Positions 44,455 through 53,693 of a stretch of DNA of 64,000 bases are shown here, one piece after another. Under the pieces are notes generated by a model. It had not been told where the DNA came from and did not search any database. It saw only the letters and a list, made by a program, of their open reading frames with translations. Source of the DNA: Cellulomonas sp. (GTDB taxonomy: Bacteria > Actinomycetota > Actinomycetes > Actinomycetales > Cellulomonadaceae); contig NZ_JADGMY010000010.1 in assembly GCF_015234515.1 (NCBI RefSeq), forward strand, positions 186,001 through 250,000. The letters run 5' to 3'. The position numbers were made by a program, and so were the translations under genes. How positions within the stretch are numbered: the first letter of the stretch is position 1; every line of letters begins with the position of its first letter.

Positions 44455-46137
44455 GTGGGCAGCAGCAGCGTCGTCGGCATCGGCGTGAGCCCGGGCCGCG
44501 CGGTCGGTCCGGCGGTGCACCTGCCCGACCCCGTCGCCGAACCGCCGGCGGGGCGACGCCTCCCCCCGGGAGCCGACAGGCAGGCGGCCGCCGAGCGGGT
44601 CGCCCGGTCCGCCGACGCCGTCCGCGACGAGCTCGACGCCGCGGCGCTCGCAGCGCAGGGCGACAGCGCCGCGCTGCTCCACGCCACCGCGGCGATGGCC
44701 GCCGACCCCTCGCTCGTCGCCGACGCGCAGCAGCGTGTGATCGAGGAGCACCTCGTGCCCGAGCGCGCGGTGTGGGAGGCGGCCGACGCCGTGTCGGCCC
44801 AGCTCGAGGCGCTCGGCGGGCACATGGCCGAGCGCGTGCGTGACGTCGTCGACGTGCGCAACCGGCTCGTCGCCCACCTCACCGACCAGCAGGCGCCGGG
44901 TGTCCCCGTGCGGGCGCACCCCTACGTGCTCGTCGCCCAGGACCTCGCCCCGGCGCTCACCGCGACCCTGGACCCGCAGCGGGTCGTCGCGATCGTGACG
45001 GCCGCCGGCGGACCCACGTCGCACACCGCGATCCTCGCCCGCTCGCGCGGCATCCCCGCGGTCGTGGCGGCGGCGGGCGTGCTCGACGTCCCGGAGGGCA
45101 CGCTGCTGCTGGTGGACGGTGCGGCCGGGACCGTCACGCCGGACCCGTCCGACGAGGCGGGGCGGCGCGTCCGCGCGCTCGCCGGTGCCGTGCGCACGTT
45201 CGACGGCGACGGGCGCACCGCGGACGGGCACCGCGTCGAGCTGCTCGCCAACGTCGGCGACCCCGCCGAGGCGCAGGCCGCCGCCGACTCGGGGGCGCAG
45301 GGCGTGGGGCTGTTCCGCACCGAGTTCGCCTTCCTCGACCGCACGCAGGCCCCCGACGTGGACGAGCAGACCGCCGCGTACGGGCGGGTGCTGTCGGCGT
45401 TCACGGGCCGCAAGGTCGTCGTGCGCACGCTCGACGCCGGCGCCGACAAGCCGCTGCCCTTCCTGCACGCTGCGGCCGAGACCAACCCCGCCCTCGGCGT
45501 GCGCGGGCTGCGCGTGGCCCACGAGCGGCCCGACGTCCTGGAGGACCAGCTCACGGCGATCGCCCGTGCGGCCGCGGCGCACCCCGGCACGACGACGTGG
45601 GTGATGGCCCCGATGGTGTCGACCGTCGACGAGACCGAGCAGTTCGTCGCCGCCTGCGCGCGGCACGGCCTGACCACCGCCGGGATCATGGTCGAGGTGC
45701 CGAGCGCGGCGCTCCTGGCCGGGCCGATGCTCGCGCACGCCCGGTTCGCGAGCATCGGCACCAACGACCTCACGCAGTACACGATGGCGGCGGACCGCCT
45801 GCTGGGCGCCGTCGCGTCCCTGTCCGACGCCTGGCAGCCGGCGGTCCTGCGCCTCGTCGAGTCCACGGCGCTCGGCGGTGCCGCGCAGGCACGGCCCGTC
45901 GGCGTGTGCGGTGAGGCCGCCGCCGACCCCGCGCTGGCCGTCGTGCTCGTCGGGCTGGGCGTCACGTCCCTGTCGATGACGCCGCGCGCGCTGCCCGACG
46001 TCGCCGCGGTGCTCGCCGCCACGGACCTCGCGACGTGCCGCGTGCTCGCCCGGCGGGCCGCCGACTCCTCGAGCGCGGCCGACGCGCGCGCGGTCGTCCG
46101 TGCCGGGCTACCCGTCCTGGACGAGCTCGGGCTGTGA
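44455..46137 (+). CDS. ptsI: PTS enzyme I (phosphoenolpyruvate-protein phosphotransferase)
   Basis: A 560-residue enzyme I. It takes phosphate from PEP onto H190 in GGPTSHTAILARS and passes it to HPr. The PEP-binding barrel has GVGLFRTEFAFLDR, KVVVRTLDAGADKPLPF, IMVEVPSAAL and IGTNDLTQYTMAADR, and a Cys in GVCGEAA. The GTG follows GAGGAGG. It is divergent from the EIIB-EIIA genes over a 200-base gap, so a common control region is likely. No HPr gene is visible. Confidence 0.95.
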   Translation: MGSSSVVGIGVSPGRAVGPAVHLPDPVAEPPAGRRLPPGADRQAAAERVARSADAVRDELDAAALAAQGDSAALLHATAAMAADPSLVADAQQRVIEEHLVPERAVWEAADAVSAQLEALGGHMAERVRDVVDVRNRLVAHLTDQQAPGVPVRAHPYVLVAQDLAPALTATLDPQRVVAIVTAAGGPTSHTAILARSRGIPAVVAAAGVLDVPEGTLLLVDGAAGTVTPDPSDEAGRRVRALAGAVRTFDGDGRTADGHRVELLANVGDPAEAQAAADSGAQGVGLFRTEFAFLDRTQAPDVDEQTAAYGRVLSAFTGRKVVVRTLDAGADKPLPFLHAAAETNPALGVRGLRVAHERPDVLEDQLTAIARAAAAHPGTTTWVMAPMVSTVDETEQFVAACARHGLTTAGIMVEVPSAALLAGPMLAHARFASIGTNDLTQYTMAADRLLGAVASLSDAWQPAVLRLVESTALGGAAQARPVGVCGEAAADPALAVVLVGLGVTSLSMTPRALPDVAAVLAATDLATCRVLARRAADSSSAADARAVVRAGLPVLDELGL

Positions 46138-46209
46138 CGCCCGCGGCGTGGCGCGCCCCACACGCGCCCGCCGCCGGACGGGACGACGCCGCATGTGAGG
46201 ATGGACGCC

Positions 46210-46593
46210 GTGAGAGACGACTCGTTCTACGCCGCTGTCGGCGGGCACGAGACGTTCGTCCGGCTGGTCGACGAGTTCTACCGGGGCGTCGCTGCCGACC
46301 CGGTCCTCAAGCCCATGTACCCCGAGGAGGACCTGGGCCCGGCCGCCGAGCGGCTGACGCTCTTCCTCGAGCAGTACTGGGGCGGCCCGACGACGTACTC
46401 GGACCAGCGCGGCCACCCGCGCCTGCGCATGCGCCACGCGCCGTACAAGGTCAACCCCGACGCCCGCGACCGGTGGCTGCGGCACATGCGCGCGGCGGTC
46501 GACAGGCTCGACCTCGCCCCGCTGCACCGGGCGCAGCTCTGGGACTACCTCGAGCGCGCGGCCCACTCCATGCTCAACACCTTCGAGGACTGA
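46210..46593 (+). CDS. glbO: group II truncated haemoglobin
   Basis: A 127-residue globin closely following mycobacterial trHb[62 protein letters not shown] with proximal His and Trp, and [12 protein letters not shown]. It binds oxygen and may pass it to respiratory enzymes or detoxify NO. Earlier in-frame GTG and ATG codons exist at 46195 and 46201, but this GTG has AGGA before it and matches the family start. It is separated by one base from tesB. Confidence 0.9.
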   Translation: MRDDSFYAAVGGHETFVRLVDEFYRGVAADPVLKPMYPEEDLGPAAERLTLFLEQYWGGPTTYSDQRGHPRLRMRHAPYKVNPDARDRWLRHMRAAVDRLDLAPLHRAQLWDYLERAAHSMLNTFED

Positions 46594-46594
46594 C

Positions 46595-47473
46595 ATGACG
46601 CTGCCCGACGCGGGCCACGACCCGGTGGGCGCGGTCCTGCGCGCCCTCGACCTGACCGCGGACGCGCAGCGGCCCGACGTCTTCGCGGGGCTGAGCCTGC
46701 CGCAGCCCCAGGGACGGGTCTTCGGCGGCCAGGTGCTGGCGCAGGCGCTGCTCGCGGCGGGACGCACGGTCGACGACGACAGGCTCCCGCACTCGCTGCA
46801 CGGGTACTTCCTGCGGCCGGGCGACGACTCCGCGCCGATCGACTTCGTCGTCGAGCGGCTGCGCGACGGCCGGTCGTTCTCGGCGCGGCGCGCGCTCGCC
46901 CAGCAGGGCGGCAACCCGATCCTCGCCATGACCGCGTCGTTCCAGGAGCAGCAGCCCGGCATCGAGTACGCCGAGGCGATGCCCGACGTGCCCGGCCCGG
47001 ACGAGGTCGCCTCCGCGCTCGAGGTGCTCGGCGACGTCGACCACCCGATGGCCAGGTTCTGGGCGCAGGAGTCGGCGTTCGACCTCCGTCACGTCCCGGG
47101 CCCCATCTACATGCGCCCCGACGCGGACTCGCCGCTGGGCCGCCAGAGCGTGTGGGCGCGGGCCCGCGGCCCCGTCCCCGAGGACCAGCTGCTGCACCGC
47201 GCGCTGCTCGCGTACGCGTGCGACCAGATCATGCTCGAGCCGGTCCTGCGCCGGGCCGGTCTGCCGTGGGCCACCCCGGGACTGTCCATGGCGAGCCTGG
47301 ACCACGCCATGTGGTGGCACCGGGACGTGCGCGTCGACGACTGGCTGCTGTTCACCCAGTCGACGCCCAGCGCGCAGGGCGGCCGAGGCCTGGGAGCGGC
47401 ACGGGTGTTCGACCGTGCGGGCGCGCTGGTCGCGTCGATCGCGCAGGAGGGCATGGTGCGCGTCCCCCTGTGA
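46595..47473 (+). CDS. tesB: acyl-CoA thioesterase II
   Basis: The 292-residue double-hotdog thioesterase hydrolyses medium and long acyl-CoAs. QGRVFGGQVLAQALLAA, LHGYFLRPGDDSAPIDFVVE, the FSARRALAQQ segment and LDHAMWWHRDVRVDDWLLF with the catalytic Asp are all typical of TesB. The start lies one base after the glbO stop, so both are translated from one message. Confidence 0.93.
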   Translation: MTLPDAGHDPVGAVLRALDLTADAQRPDVFAGLSLPQPQGRVFGGQVLAQALLAAGRTVDDDRLPHSLHGYFLRPGDDSAPIDFVVERLRDGRSFSARRALAQQGGNPILAMTASFQEQQPGIEYAEAMPDVPGPDEVASALEVLGDVDHPMARFWAQESAFDLRHVPGPIYMRPDADSPLGRQSVWARARGPVPEDQLLHRALLAYACDQIMLEPVLRRAGLPWATPGLSMASLDHAMWWHRDVRVDDWLLFTQSTPSAQGGRGLGAARVFDRAGALVASIAQEGMVRVPL

Positions 47474-47549
47474 GGTGACGTGCCGGGCGCGGCCCGCCGC
47501 GCTCCTGCTCGACGCGCGCGACGGCGGTCGCCGGGTGAGACTCTCCGAC

Positions 47550-48542
47550 ATGGTCCGCCTGCGACGTGTGCGCCTCGACCAGCCGGGGTGGACCCGGCGC
47601 CGGGCCGGGCGCGGGTTCGTCTACCTCGACGTGGACCGCCGGCGCATCGAGGAGCGCGAGCACCTCCAGCGCGTGAGGGCACTCGCGATCCCGCCGGCAT
47701 GGCGCGACGTGTGGATCAGCCCGTGGCCCAACGGCCACATCCAGGCCGCCGGTCTCGACGACGCGGCACGCCGCCAGTACCTCTACCACCAGCAGTGGCA
47801 GGCGCGACGGGCGCGGCTCAAGCACGAGCACGTGCTGGACGTCGCCCGCCGGCTACCCGCCGCGCGCCGCCGGGTGCGCGCCGACCTGGCGCTGGACGGC
47901 ATGCCGCGCGACAAGGCGCTCGCCCTGGCCTTCCGTCTGCTCGACCGCGCGTACCTGCGCGTGGGTACCGAGGGCTACACGCGGCGGCACGGGTCGTTCG
48001 GGCTGGCGACGCTGCGCCGGGACCACGTGCGGGTCCTGCCCGACGAGGACGGCCGCCCCGGTGCGGTGCACCTGCTCTTCCCCGCCAAGTCCGGTCAGGT
48101 GCGCGACACCGTGGTGGACGACGAGGTCGTCGCCGAGCTGGTCCGCACGCTGCTGCGCCGACGCGACGTCAGCCCCGAGCTGCTGGCGTGGCGCGACGAC
48201 GCCGGCTGGCACGACGTGACCAGCGCCGACGTCGGCCGGTACGTGCGCGACCGGCTCGGGGAGGCAACCCCGAAGGACTTCAGGACCTGGCACGCCACCG
48301 TTCTCGCGGCGCGCGGCCTCGCGGAGGCCGGCCCTCCCCCGCGCAGCGAGCGCGGTCGCCGCCGCGTCCTCGCGGCGGTCGTGAAGGACGTCGCCGAGGA
48401 GCTCGGGAACACGCCCACCGTCGCGCGCTCGTCGTACATCGACCCCCGGGTCGTCGAGCTGTGGGAGCGCGGGGAGACGATCGTCCCCACACGCTCGCAG
48501 CAGGTCGCCGAGCGCCGCACGCTCGACCTCCTGACGTCCTGA
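47550..48542 (+). CDS. type IB DNA topoisomerase (poxvirus/bacterial type)
   Basis: A 330-residue protein, size typical of bacterial topoisomerase IB. The N-terminal beta domain (GFVYLDVDRRRIEEREHLQRVRALAIPPAWRDVWISPWPNGHIQA) is followed by the catalytic core: LRVGTEGYTRRHGSFGLATLRRDHV, LLFPAKSGQ with the catalytic Lys, KDFRTWHATVLAA, and the nucleophile Y296 in VARSSYIDP. It relaxes DNA by transient nicking. A GTG 15 bases upstream could also serve as start. Occurs sporadically in actinobacteria. Confidence 0.92.
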   Translation: MVRLRRVRLDQPGWTRRRAGRGFVYLDVDRRRIEEREHLQRVRALAIPPAWRDVWISPWPNGHIQAAGLDDAARRQYLYHQQWQARRARLKHEHVLDVARRLPAARRRVRADLALDGMPRDKALALAFRLLDRAYLRVGTEGYTRRHGSFGLATLRRDHVRVLPDEDGRPGAVHLLFPAKSGQVRDTVVDDEVVAELVRTLLRRRDVSPELLAWRDDAGWHDVTSADVGRYVRDRLGEATPKDFRTWHATVLAARGLAEAGPPPRSERGRRRVLAAVVKDVAEELGNTPTVARSSYIDPRVVELWERGETIVPTRSQQVAERRTLDLLTS

Positions 48543-48588
48543 CGCCCGCCCGGGTGCGGGTACCTGGCGCGCGGCGCAGACTGCCCGG

Positions 48589-50316
48589 ATGAGCCACAGC
48601 GCCGGCCGAGCGCCCGCCCCCGCGCCCGAGCCCGGCAGGGCGTCCGAGCCGGACCTCGCCCCCGAGCCCGTCGCGCGCACGCTCGCCGGACTGGTGCCGG
48701 GGCCGGGGCCCGACGGGCGTCCCCGCCCCGACGCTCCCCTCGTGGCGGTCACCGGCGTCACGGGCTACGTCGGCGGGCGCCTGGTGCCGGAGCTCCTCGC
48801 CGCGGGGTACCGGGTGCGCGCGGTGGCCCGGCACCCCGACCGCCTGCGCGGGCGCCCCTGGTACGACTCGGTCGAGGTCGTCGCCGCCGACGCCGCGGAT
48901 CCCGCGCAGATCCGGGCCGCGCTCGAGGGCGTCGACGTCGCGTACTACCTCATCCACTCCCTCGGGACCGGGAAGACGTTCGAGGAGCGGGACCGGTCCA
49001 CAGCGCGGACGTTCGCGGAGGCGGCTCACGACGCCGACGTCGGGCGCATCGTCTACCTGGGCGGGCTGTCGCCGCGGGGTGAGGAGCTGTCGCCGCACCT
49101 GGCGTCCCGGACCGAGGTCGGCGAGATCCTGCTGGCCTCGGGCGTGCCGACCACGGTGCTGCGCGCCGCGGTGATCCTCGGCTCGGGGTCCGCGTCGTTC
49201 GAGATGATGCGCTACCTCACCGAGCGACTGCCCGCGATGACGGTGCCGAAGTGGGTCTCCAACCGCATCCAGCCGATCGCGATCCGCGACGTCCTGCGCT
49301 ACCTCGTCGGTGCGGCGGCCATGCCGCGCGACGTGTCCCGCGTCTTCGACATCGGCGGGCCCGACGTGCTCACCTACCGCGACATGATGCAGCGCTACGC
49401 CCGGATCGCGGGCCTCCCCCGGCGCGTCATCGTGCCCGTCCCCGTGCTGACGCCGCGCCTGTCGAGCCTGTGGGTCTCGCTGGTCACGCCCGTGCCCGGT
49501 GGCCTGGCGCGGCCGCTCGTCGAGTCGCTGATCCACGAGGTCGTCTGCGAGGAGCACGACATCGCGGACCACGTGCCCGACCCGCCCGGCGGCCTCGTGG
49601 GGTTCGACCGCGCGGTGCGGCTCGCGCTGGCCCGCGTCCAGGGCGCGACGGTCAGCACACGCTGGTCGTCCGCGGCTCCCCCCGGCGCACCCAGCGACCC
49701 GCTCCCGTCGGACCCGGACTGGGCCGGTGGCTCGCTGTACGTCGACGAGCGGCGCGTGCAGGTCGACGCGTCACCGGCCGCGCTGTGGCGCGTCGTCGAG
49801 GCCGTGGGCGGTGAGCGCGGCTGGTACTCGTGGGCCCTGGCGTGGCGCGTGCGCGGCCTGCTCGACCGCGTCGTCGGCGGGCCGGGCCTGCGGCGCGGGC
49901 GTCGCGACCCGGCGCGGCTGCTCCTCGACGACGCCGTGGACTTCTGGCGGGTCGAGCAGCTGGTGCCCGGACGCATGCTGCGGCTGCGGGCCGAGATGCG
50001 CCTGCCGGGCCTGGCGTGGCTCGAGCTGCGCGTCGAACCGGCCGAGGGCGCCGTGACCCGCGCGGAGGCTTTGCCGCAGGCGGGCCCGGGCCCGCACGAC
50101 GCCGAGGGGTCGTGGGACCCTGCGGCGTGGCGCAGCCCGCCGGTGGTCTTCGCGCAGCGCGCGCTGTTCCACCCGCACGGGCTCGGCGGGCAGCTCTACT
50201 GGTGGGCGGTGTACCCGTTCCACGGCGTCGTGTTCGGTGGCATGCAGCGCAACGTCGCACGCGCCGCCGAGCGCGCCGAGCGCGCGCGGACCGACCTCAC
50301 GCGCGACGGCGGATGA
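48589..50316 (+). CDS. NAD(P)-binding protein fused to DUF2867 domain
   Basis: This 575-residue protein has an atypical SDR/NmrA-like domain at residues 50-380 (VAVTGVTGYVGGRLVPELLAAGY, YYLIHSLGTGKTFEERDR, YLGGLSPRGEELSPHLASRTEVGEIL). A DUF2867 domain follows at about 400-560 (YVDERRVQVDASPAALWRVVEAVG and HGLGGQLYWWAVYPFHGVVFGGM). The N-terminal 45 residues are Pro/Ala-rich and unstructured. The fused DUF2867 type is common in actinobacteria and of unknown function; a redox or isomerase role on a lipid is a guess. The last 20 bases overlap tail-to-tail with the thioesterase gene. Confidence 0.85.
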   Translation: MSHSAGRAPAPAPEPGRASEPDLAPEPVARTLAGLVPGPGPDGRPRPDAPLVAVTGVTGYVGGRLVPELLAAGYRVRAVARHPDRLRGRPWYDSVEVVAADAADPAQIRAALEGVDVAYYLIHSLGTGKTFEERDRSTARTFAEAAHDADVGRIVYLGGLSPRGEELSPHLASRTEVGEILLASGVPTTVLRAAVILGSGSASFEMMRYLTERLPAMTVPKWVSNRIQPIAIRDVLRYLVGAAAMPRDVSRVFDIGGPDVLTYRDMMQRYARIAGLPRRVIVPVPVLTPRLSSLWVSLVTPVPGGLARPLVESLIHEVVCEEHDIADHVPDPPGGLVGFDRAVRLALARVQGATVSTRWSSAAPPGAPSDPLPSDPDWAGGSLYVDERRVQVDASPAALWRVVEAVGGERGWYSWALAWRVRGLLDRVVGGPGLRRGRRDPARLLLDDAVDFWRVEQLVPGRMLRLRAEMRLPGLAWLELRVEPAEGAVTRAEALPQAGPGPHDAEGSWDPAAWRSPPVVFAQRALFHPHGLGGQLYWWAVYPFHGVVFGGMQRNVARAAERAERARTDLTRDGG

Positions 50317-50791
50317 CGACGGGGTCCTCCAGGTACGGGCTCCACACCGCACGCTCGTCCGCGGTCAGGCGGCGCGGGGCCCCGGTCGCGGTGTCGACCA
50401 GCACGATCGTCGTGGTCGCGACCGCGAACACGACCGACCCCTCGACGGACGTCGGCGCGTCGCGGACCTCGTAGCAGACGTCCAGGCTCGCGCCGCCGAG
50501 GTGCCCCAGCCACAGCTCGATGACGACGGGTGCCCGCCGGTACGGCAGGGGACGCACGTACTGGATCTCCTGACGGGCCACGAGCGTCGACGTCAGGGCA
50601 CCCGGCCCCGCGTCGAGGACCGCCGTCGGGCGCGCGCCGTCGGGGACCGTGCCGTCCGGGCCCTCCGGGTGGCGCCAGAACACCTCGATACGGGCCTCCT
50701 CCAGGAGGCGCAGCATCTCCACGTTGTTGACGTGGGCGTACGCGTCCATGTCGGACCAGCGCAGCTGCACCGGCACCGTGATCCTGGCCAT
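50297..50791 (-). CDS. hotdog-fold acyl-CoA thioesterase (4HBT-like)
   Basis: A 164-residue protein starting MARITVPVQLRWSDMDAYAH, with the 4HBT signature WSDMDAYAHVNNVEMLRLLEEAR (Asp nucleophile region). IQYVRPLPYRRAPVVIEL and FAVATTTIVLVDTATGAPRRL complete the fold. It should hydrolyse short acyl-CoA esters. The gene reads divergently from the double GNAT gene, with about 115 bases between, and overlaps the SDR gene at its 3' end. Confidence 0.9.
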   Translation of the reverse strand: MARITVPVQLRWSDMDAYAHVNNVEMLRLLEEARIEVFWRHPEGPDGTVPDGARPTAVLDAGPGALTSTLVARQEIQYVRPLPYRRAPVVIELWLGHLGGASLDVCYEVRDAPTSVEGSVVFAVATTTIVLVDTATGAPRRLTADERAVWSPYLEDPVVIRRRA

Positions 50792-50907
50792 GCGTCCTCC
50801 TCGAGCCCCCGGCGCTCGGTCCCGCGCCAGGTCGTATCGTCGCCCCGGCGCGGGTCGTGGCGGAAATCGGCCTCGCGCTGCCGCCACCGCGCACGCCATG
50901 CTGGCCC

Positions 50908-52023
50908 ATGCGCACCACGAGCGACTGGCGGGTGGTCGAGGCGCCGCCCGCACCCACCGACCTCGACCACCCCGACGCCTGGGCCTACCAGGCGCTGTGC
51001 GACATCGACCACGCGCACGAGCTCGCGCGCTACGGCTGGACGGACCTGTGGGCCCCGCTGCACGTGCGGCTGCCCCAGTACGCCGACCAGGAGTACGCGA
51101 TCCAGCACCTGGCGGTCGCCGTCGCGGCCGAGGCGCCGACCGGTGCGCAGGACGTGCTCGGCACGGTCACCGTCAACATGCCCCGCCACGAGAACACGCA
51201 CATGGCGCAGGTCTACCTGCAGGTGCGGCCCGGGCATGAGCGCCGCGGCATCGGGACGGCCCTGCTGCGTCACGCCGAGCGCGTCATGTCGGACCACGGC
51301 AGGCACACCGTCATCGGGTGGTCCGGGCACGCGCCCGAGCCGCCGTCCGGCCCGGGGGCGCTCGACGCCCCGACCGGCGCGGGCCGCGTGCCCGCCGACG
51401 CTCCCGCTGCGCGGTTCGCGCTGCGGCACGGGTTCCACCTCGAGCAGGTCGTCCGACACTCCGTCCTGAGGCTGCCCGGCGACCCGTCGGTGCGAGCGGA
51501 CCTGCTCGCCGACGCCCGCACGCACGCCGGGGACGAGTACCGCGCGCACACGTGGTGGGACACCGTTCCCGACACGTGGCTCGACGCCCTCGCCGTGCTG
51601 TGGACCCGCATGAGCACGGACGCGCCGAACGCCGGCTACGACCTCGGCGAGGACCCCTGGGACGCTGCCCGCGTGCGACACCACCTGGCGAGGCGTGCCC
51701 AGCAGCACCAGCGCGTGCTGCTGACCGCCGCCGAGCACGTGCCGACCGGCACGCTCGCGGCGTTCACCGAGCTGGCGATCCCCGCCCCGGACGTCCCGTT
51801 CGGCTTCCAGGGGGACACGCTCGTCCTGGCCGACCACCGCGGACGACGCCTCGGCATGCTGGTCAAGGGCATCAACCTCGAGGCATACACCGCCTGGCGG
51901 CCCGGTGATCGACGCTTGCACACCTGGAACGCGCAGGAGAACGAGCACATGCTCGCCATCAACGTCGCGCTCGGCTTCCGACCCACGGGTATCGCCGCGG
52001 GTTGGCAGCGCCGCGCGGGCTGA
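50908..52023 (+). CDS. tandem GNAT-domain acetyltransferase
   Basis: A 371-residue protein with two GNAT halves. The first has the acetyl-CoA loop QVRPGHERRGIGTALLRHAE; the second (about 190-370) keeps FTELAIP, the strand TLVLADHRGRRLGMLVKGIN, then NAQENEHMLAINVALGFRPTG. Such double proteins are common in actinobacteria; substrate unknown. The ATG at MRTTSDWRV is preferred to an upstream GTG whose extra 17 residues are not family-like. Confidence 0.85.
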   Translation: MRTTSDWRVVEAPPAPTDLDHPDAWAYQALCDIDHAHELARYGWTDLWAPLHVRLPQYADQEYAIQHLAVAVAAEAPTGAQDVLGTVTVNMPRHENTHMAQVYLQVRPGHERRGIGTALLRHAERVMSDHGRHTVIGWSGHAPEPPSGPGALDAPTGAGRVPADAPAARFALRHGFHLEQVVRHSVLRLPGDPSVRADLLADARTHAGDEYRAHTWWDTVPDTWLDALAVLWTRMSTDAPNAGYDLGEDPWDAARVRHHLARRAQQHQRVLLTAAEHVPTGTLAAFTELAIPAPDVPFGFQGDTLVLADHRGRRLGMLVKGINLEAYTAWRPGDRRLHTWNAQENEHMLAINVALGFRPTGIAAGWQRRAG

Positions 52024-52043
52024 CGTTCCGCCGTCGGCCGTCC

Positions 52044-53693
52044 TCAGCGGCCGGCGGCCCGTGCGGCCTGCCGACGGCACGCGGCCAGCGCGTCGGTCTC
52101 CGCCGCCAGCGGCGTCAGGACGAGCCGCTGCGCGACCTCCGTGACGGACGCCCGCAGGCGCCGGCGGGCCGCCCGCGCGCGGGCACGCGCGCCCAACCGA
52201 CCGGCAAGGGCCCCGAGCGCCGCGACCAGCAGACCGGCGAGCACACCGCCGACCAGCAGGACGGTCGGTGCGGGCGCCGGGCCCCACACCGGGGTGACCG
52301 GGTCCGGGAGCTGCAGGTACGCCAGCAGCGCGATCCCCCCGAGCCACAGCGCACCGGTCACCGCGGCGGCGAGCAGGAGCCACTGCAGCGCCCCTGCGAC
52401 GCGCCACCACCAGACCGGACGCTGGGGCAGCAGCGGGGTGCGCGCGACCGCGTGGTCGAGGGCGTCGGGCAGCGCGGCGGTGTCGAGGCGGGCGCGGGCC
52501 GCGAGCACCCACGTGTCGGGTGCCCCTGCCAGCGCGGCGTCCGCGTGGTCGCGCACGGCGGTCGCTGCCGTCGCCCGCTGCGCAGGCCCGGCGGGGGGCA
52601 GCGACGTGCGGGTGACGTCGGCCTCCGCGGCGGACCGCGGCGCCAGGTGCAGCCGCCGCAGCGGGTCAGGACGCAGCCGGGCGAGCCAGCGCACCGGGGG
52701 CCAGCCGGTGTGGGCGCCGGCGCGACGCACCGCCGACCGCCGCACGGCCGTGACCACGGTCGGCACGCCCGCGGCGTCCTCGAGCGCGTCGAGCAGCCGG
52801 TCGGTGGCCACGTCACGGCGGCGGCCGCGCGGCTCCGGACCGCAGGCGTCCGCGACGCCACGGGCCGCGGCGCGCAGATCGGCACCGAAGCGCTGGTTCG
52901 TCGCCTCGCGTCGCTCGACGGCCTGCGCGACCAGTGCCCGCAGGTCGTCGACACCGGCGCCCGTCCGTGCGGACGCGGCGAGGACCCGGGCACGCTCCAG
53001 GCCGTCGGCGGCGGCGAGCCGACGCAGGTCGCCCAGGACGGAGTCGACGTCGCCCGCGCTGAGCCGGTCCGCCTGGTTCAGGACGAGCACGACCACGTCG
53101 TCGTGCCCCGCCAGCGGGCGCAGGTACCGCTCGTGCAGCGCGGCGTCGGCGTACTTCTGCGGGTCCACGACCCAGACCAGCAGGTCGGCACGGGACACCA
53201 GCCGTTCGGCCCGCACGCGGTGCTCCACGACGACCGAGTCGTGGTCGGGCAGGTCCAGCAGCACCAGTCCGTCGGCGAGCCGGGCACCGCGGACGGCGGC
53301 CCCGCGCCGTTGACCGCCGTCGGGGGGCGCGCCGGGCGGCCCGGCCGGCAGGGCGTGACGACGCCCGACCTCGAGCCAGTCGAGCAGCCGGGCGGGCCCG
53401 TCACCGTCCGGGTCGTCCCCCACGACGACGGCCAGCGGGTGGGACGTCGTCGGACGCTGCACCCCCGTACCGGCCAGGTCGGCGCCGACGAGCGCGTTGA
53501 ACAGGGACGACTTGCCCGAGCCGGTCGCACCCGCGAGCGCCACCACGGTGTGCTCGGCCGACAGCCCGGCGCGCTCGCGTACCCGAGCCAGCAGGTCGCG
53601 CGTCTGCGTGACCAGCGTCGCGGGCAACCGGCCGTCTCCGGCGTCCAGCGCGGCGTCGAGCGCGCCCACGCGCTCGTCGAGGGTGAGGCTCAT
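52044..53693 (-). CDS. membrane-associated P-loop GTPase (copy A, partner of dynamin-like protein)
   Basis: The protein has 549 residues and begins at an ATG overlapping the previous stop (ATGA). The GTPase domain has G1 ALAGATGSGKSSLFN (55-66), a PTTS switch, G3 VLLDLPDHDSVVVEHR, WVVDPQKYAD and G4 LVLNQAD. Two membrane segments near residues 430-490 are followed by a basic helix and a short tail. This is the YfjP/Era-like actinobacterial GTPase that always sits next to a dynamin-like gene. Its paralogue (copy B) at 58390-59952 shares the same domain order and about half of the residues in the G domain, by eye. Function unknown; membrane remodelling or stress response is plausible. Confidence 0.85.
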   Translation of the reverse strand: MSLTLDERVGALDAALDAGDGRLPATLVTQTRDLLARVRERAGLSAEHTVVALAGATGSGKSSLFNALVGADLAGTGVQRPTTSHPLAVVVGDDPDGDGPARLLDWLEVGRRHALPAGPPGAPPDGGQRRGAAVRGARLADGLVLLDLPDHDSVVVEHRVRAERLVSRADLLVWVVDPQKYADAALHERYLRPLAGHDDVVVLVLNQADRLSAGDVDSVLGDLRRLAAADGLERARVLAASARTGAGVDDLRALVAQAVERREATNQRFGADLRAAARGVADACGPEPRGRRRDVATDRLLDALEDAAGVPTVVTAVRRSAVRRAGAHTGWPPVRWLARLRPDPLRRLHLAPRSAAEADVTRTSLPPAGPAQRATAATAVRDHADAALAGAPDTWVLAARARLDTAALPDALDHAVARTPLLPQRPVWWWRVAGALQWLLLAAAVTGALWLGGIALLAYLQLPDPVTPVWGPAPAPTVLLVGGVLAGLLVAALGALAGRLGARARARAARRRLRASVTEVAQRLVLTPLAAETDALAACRRQAARAAGR

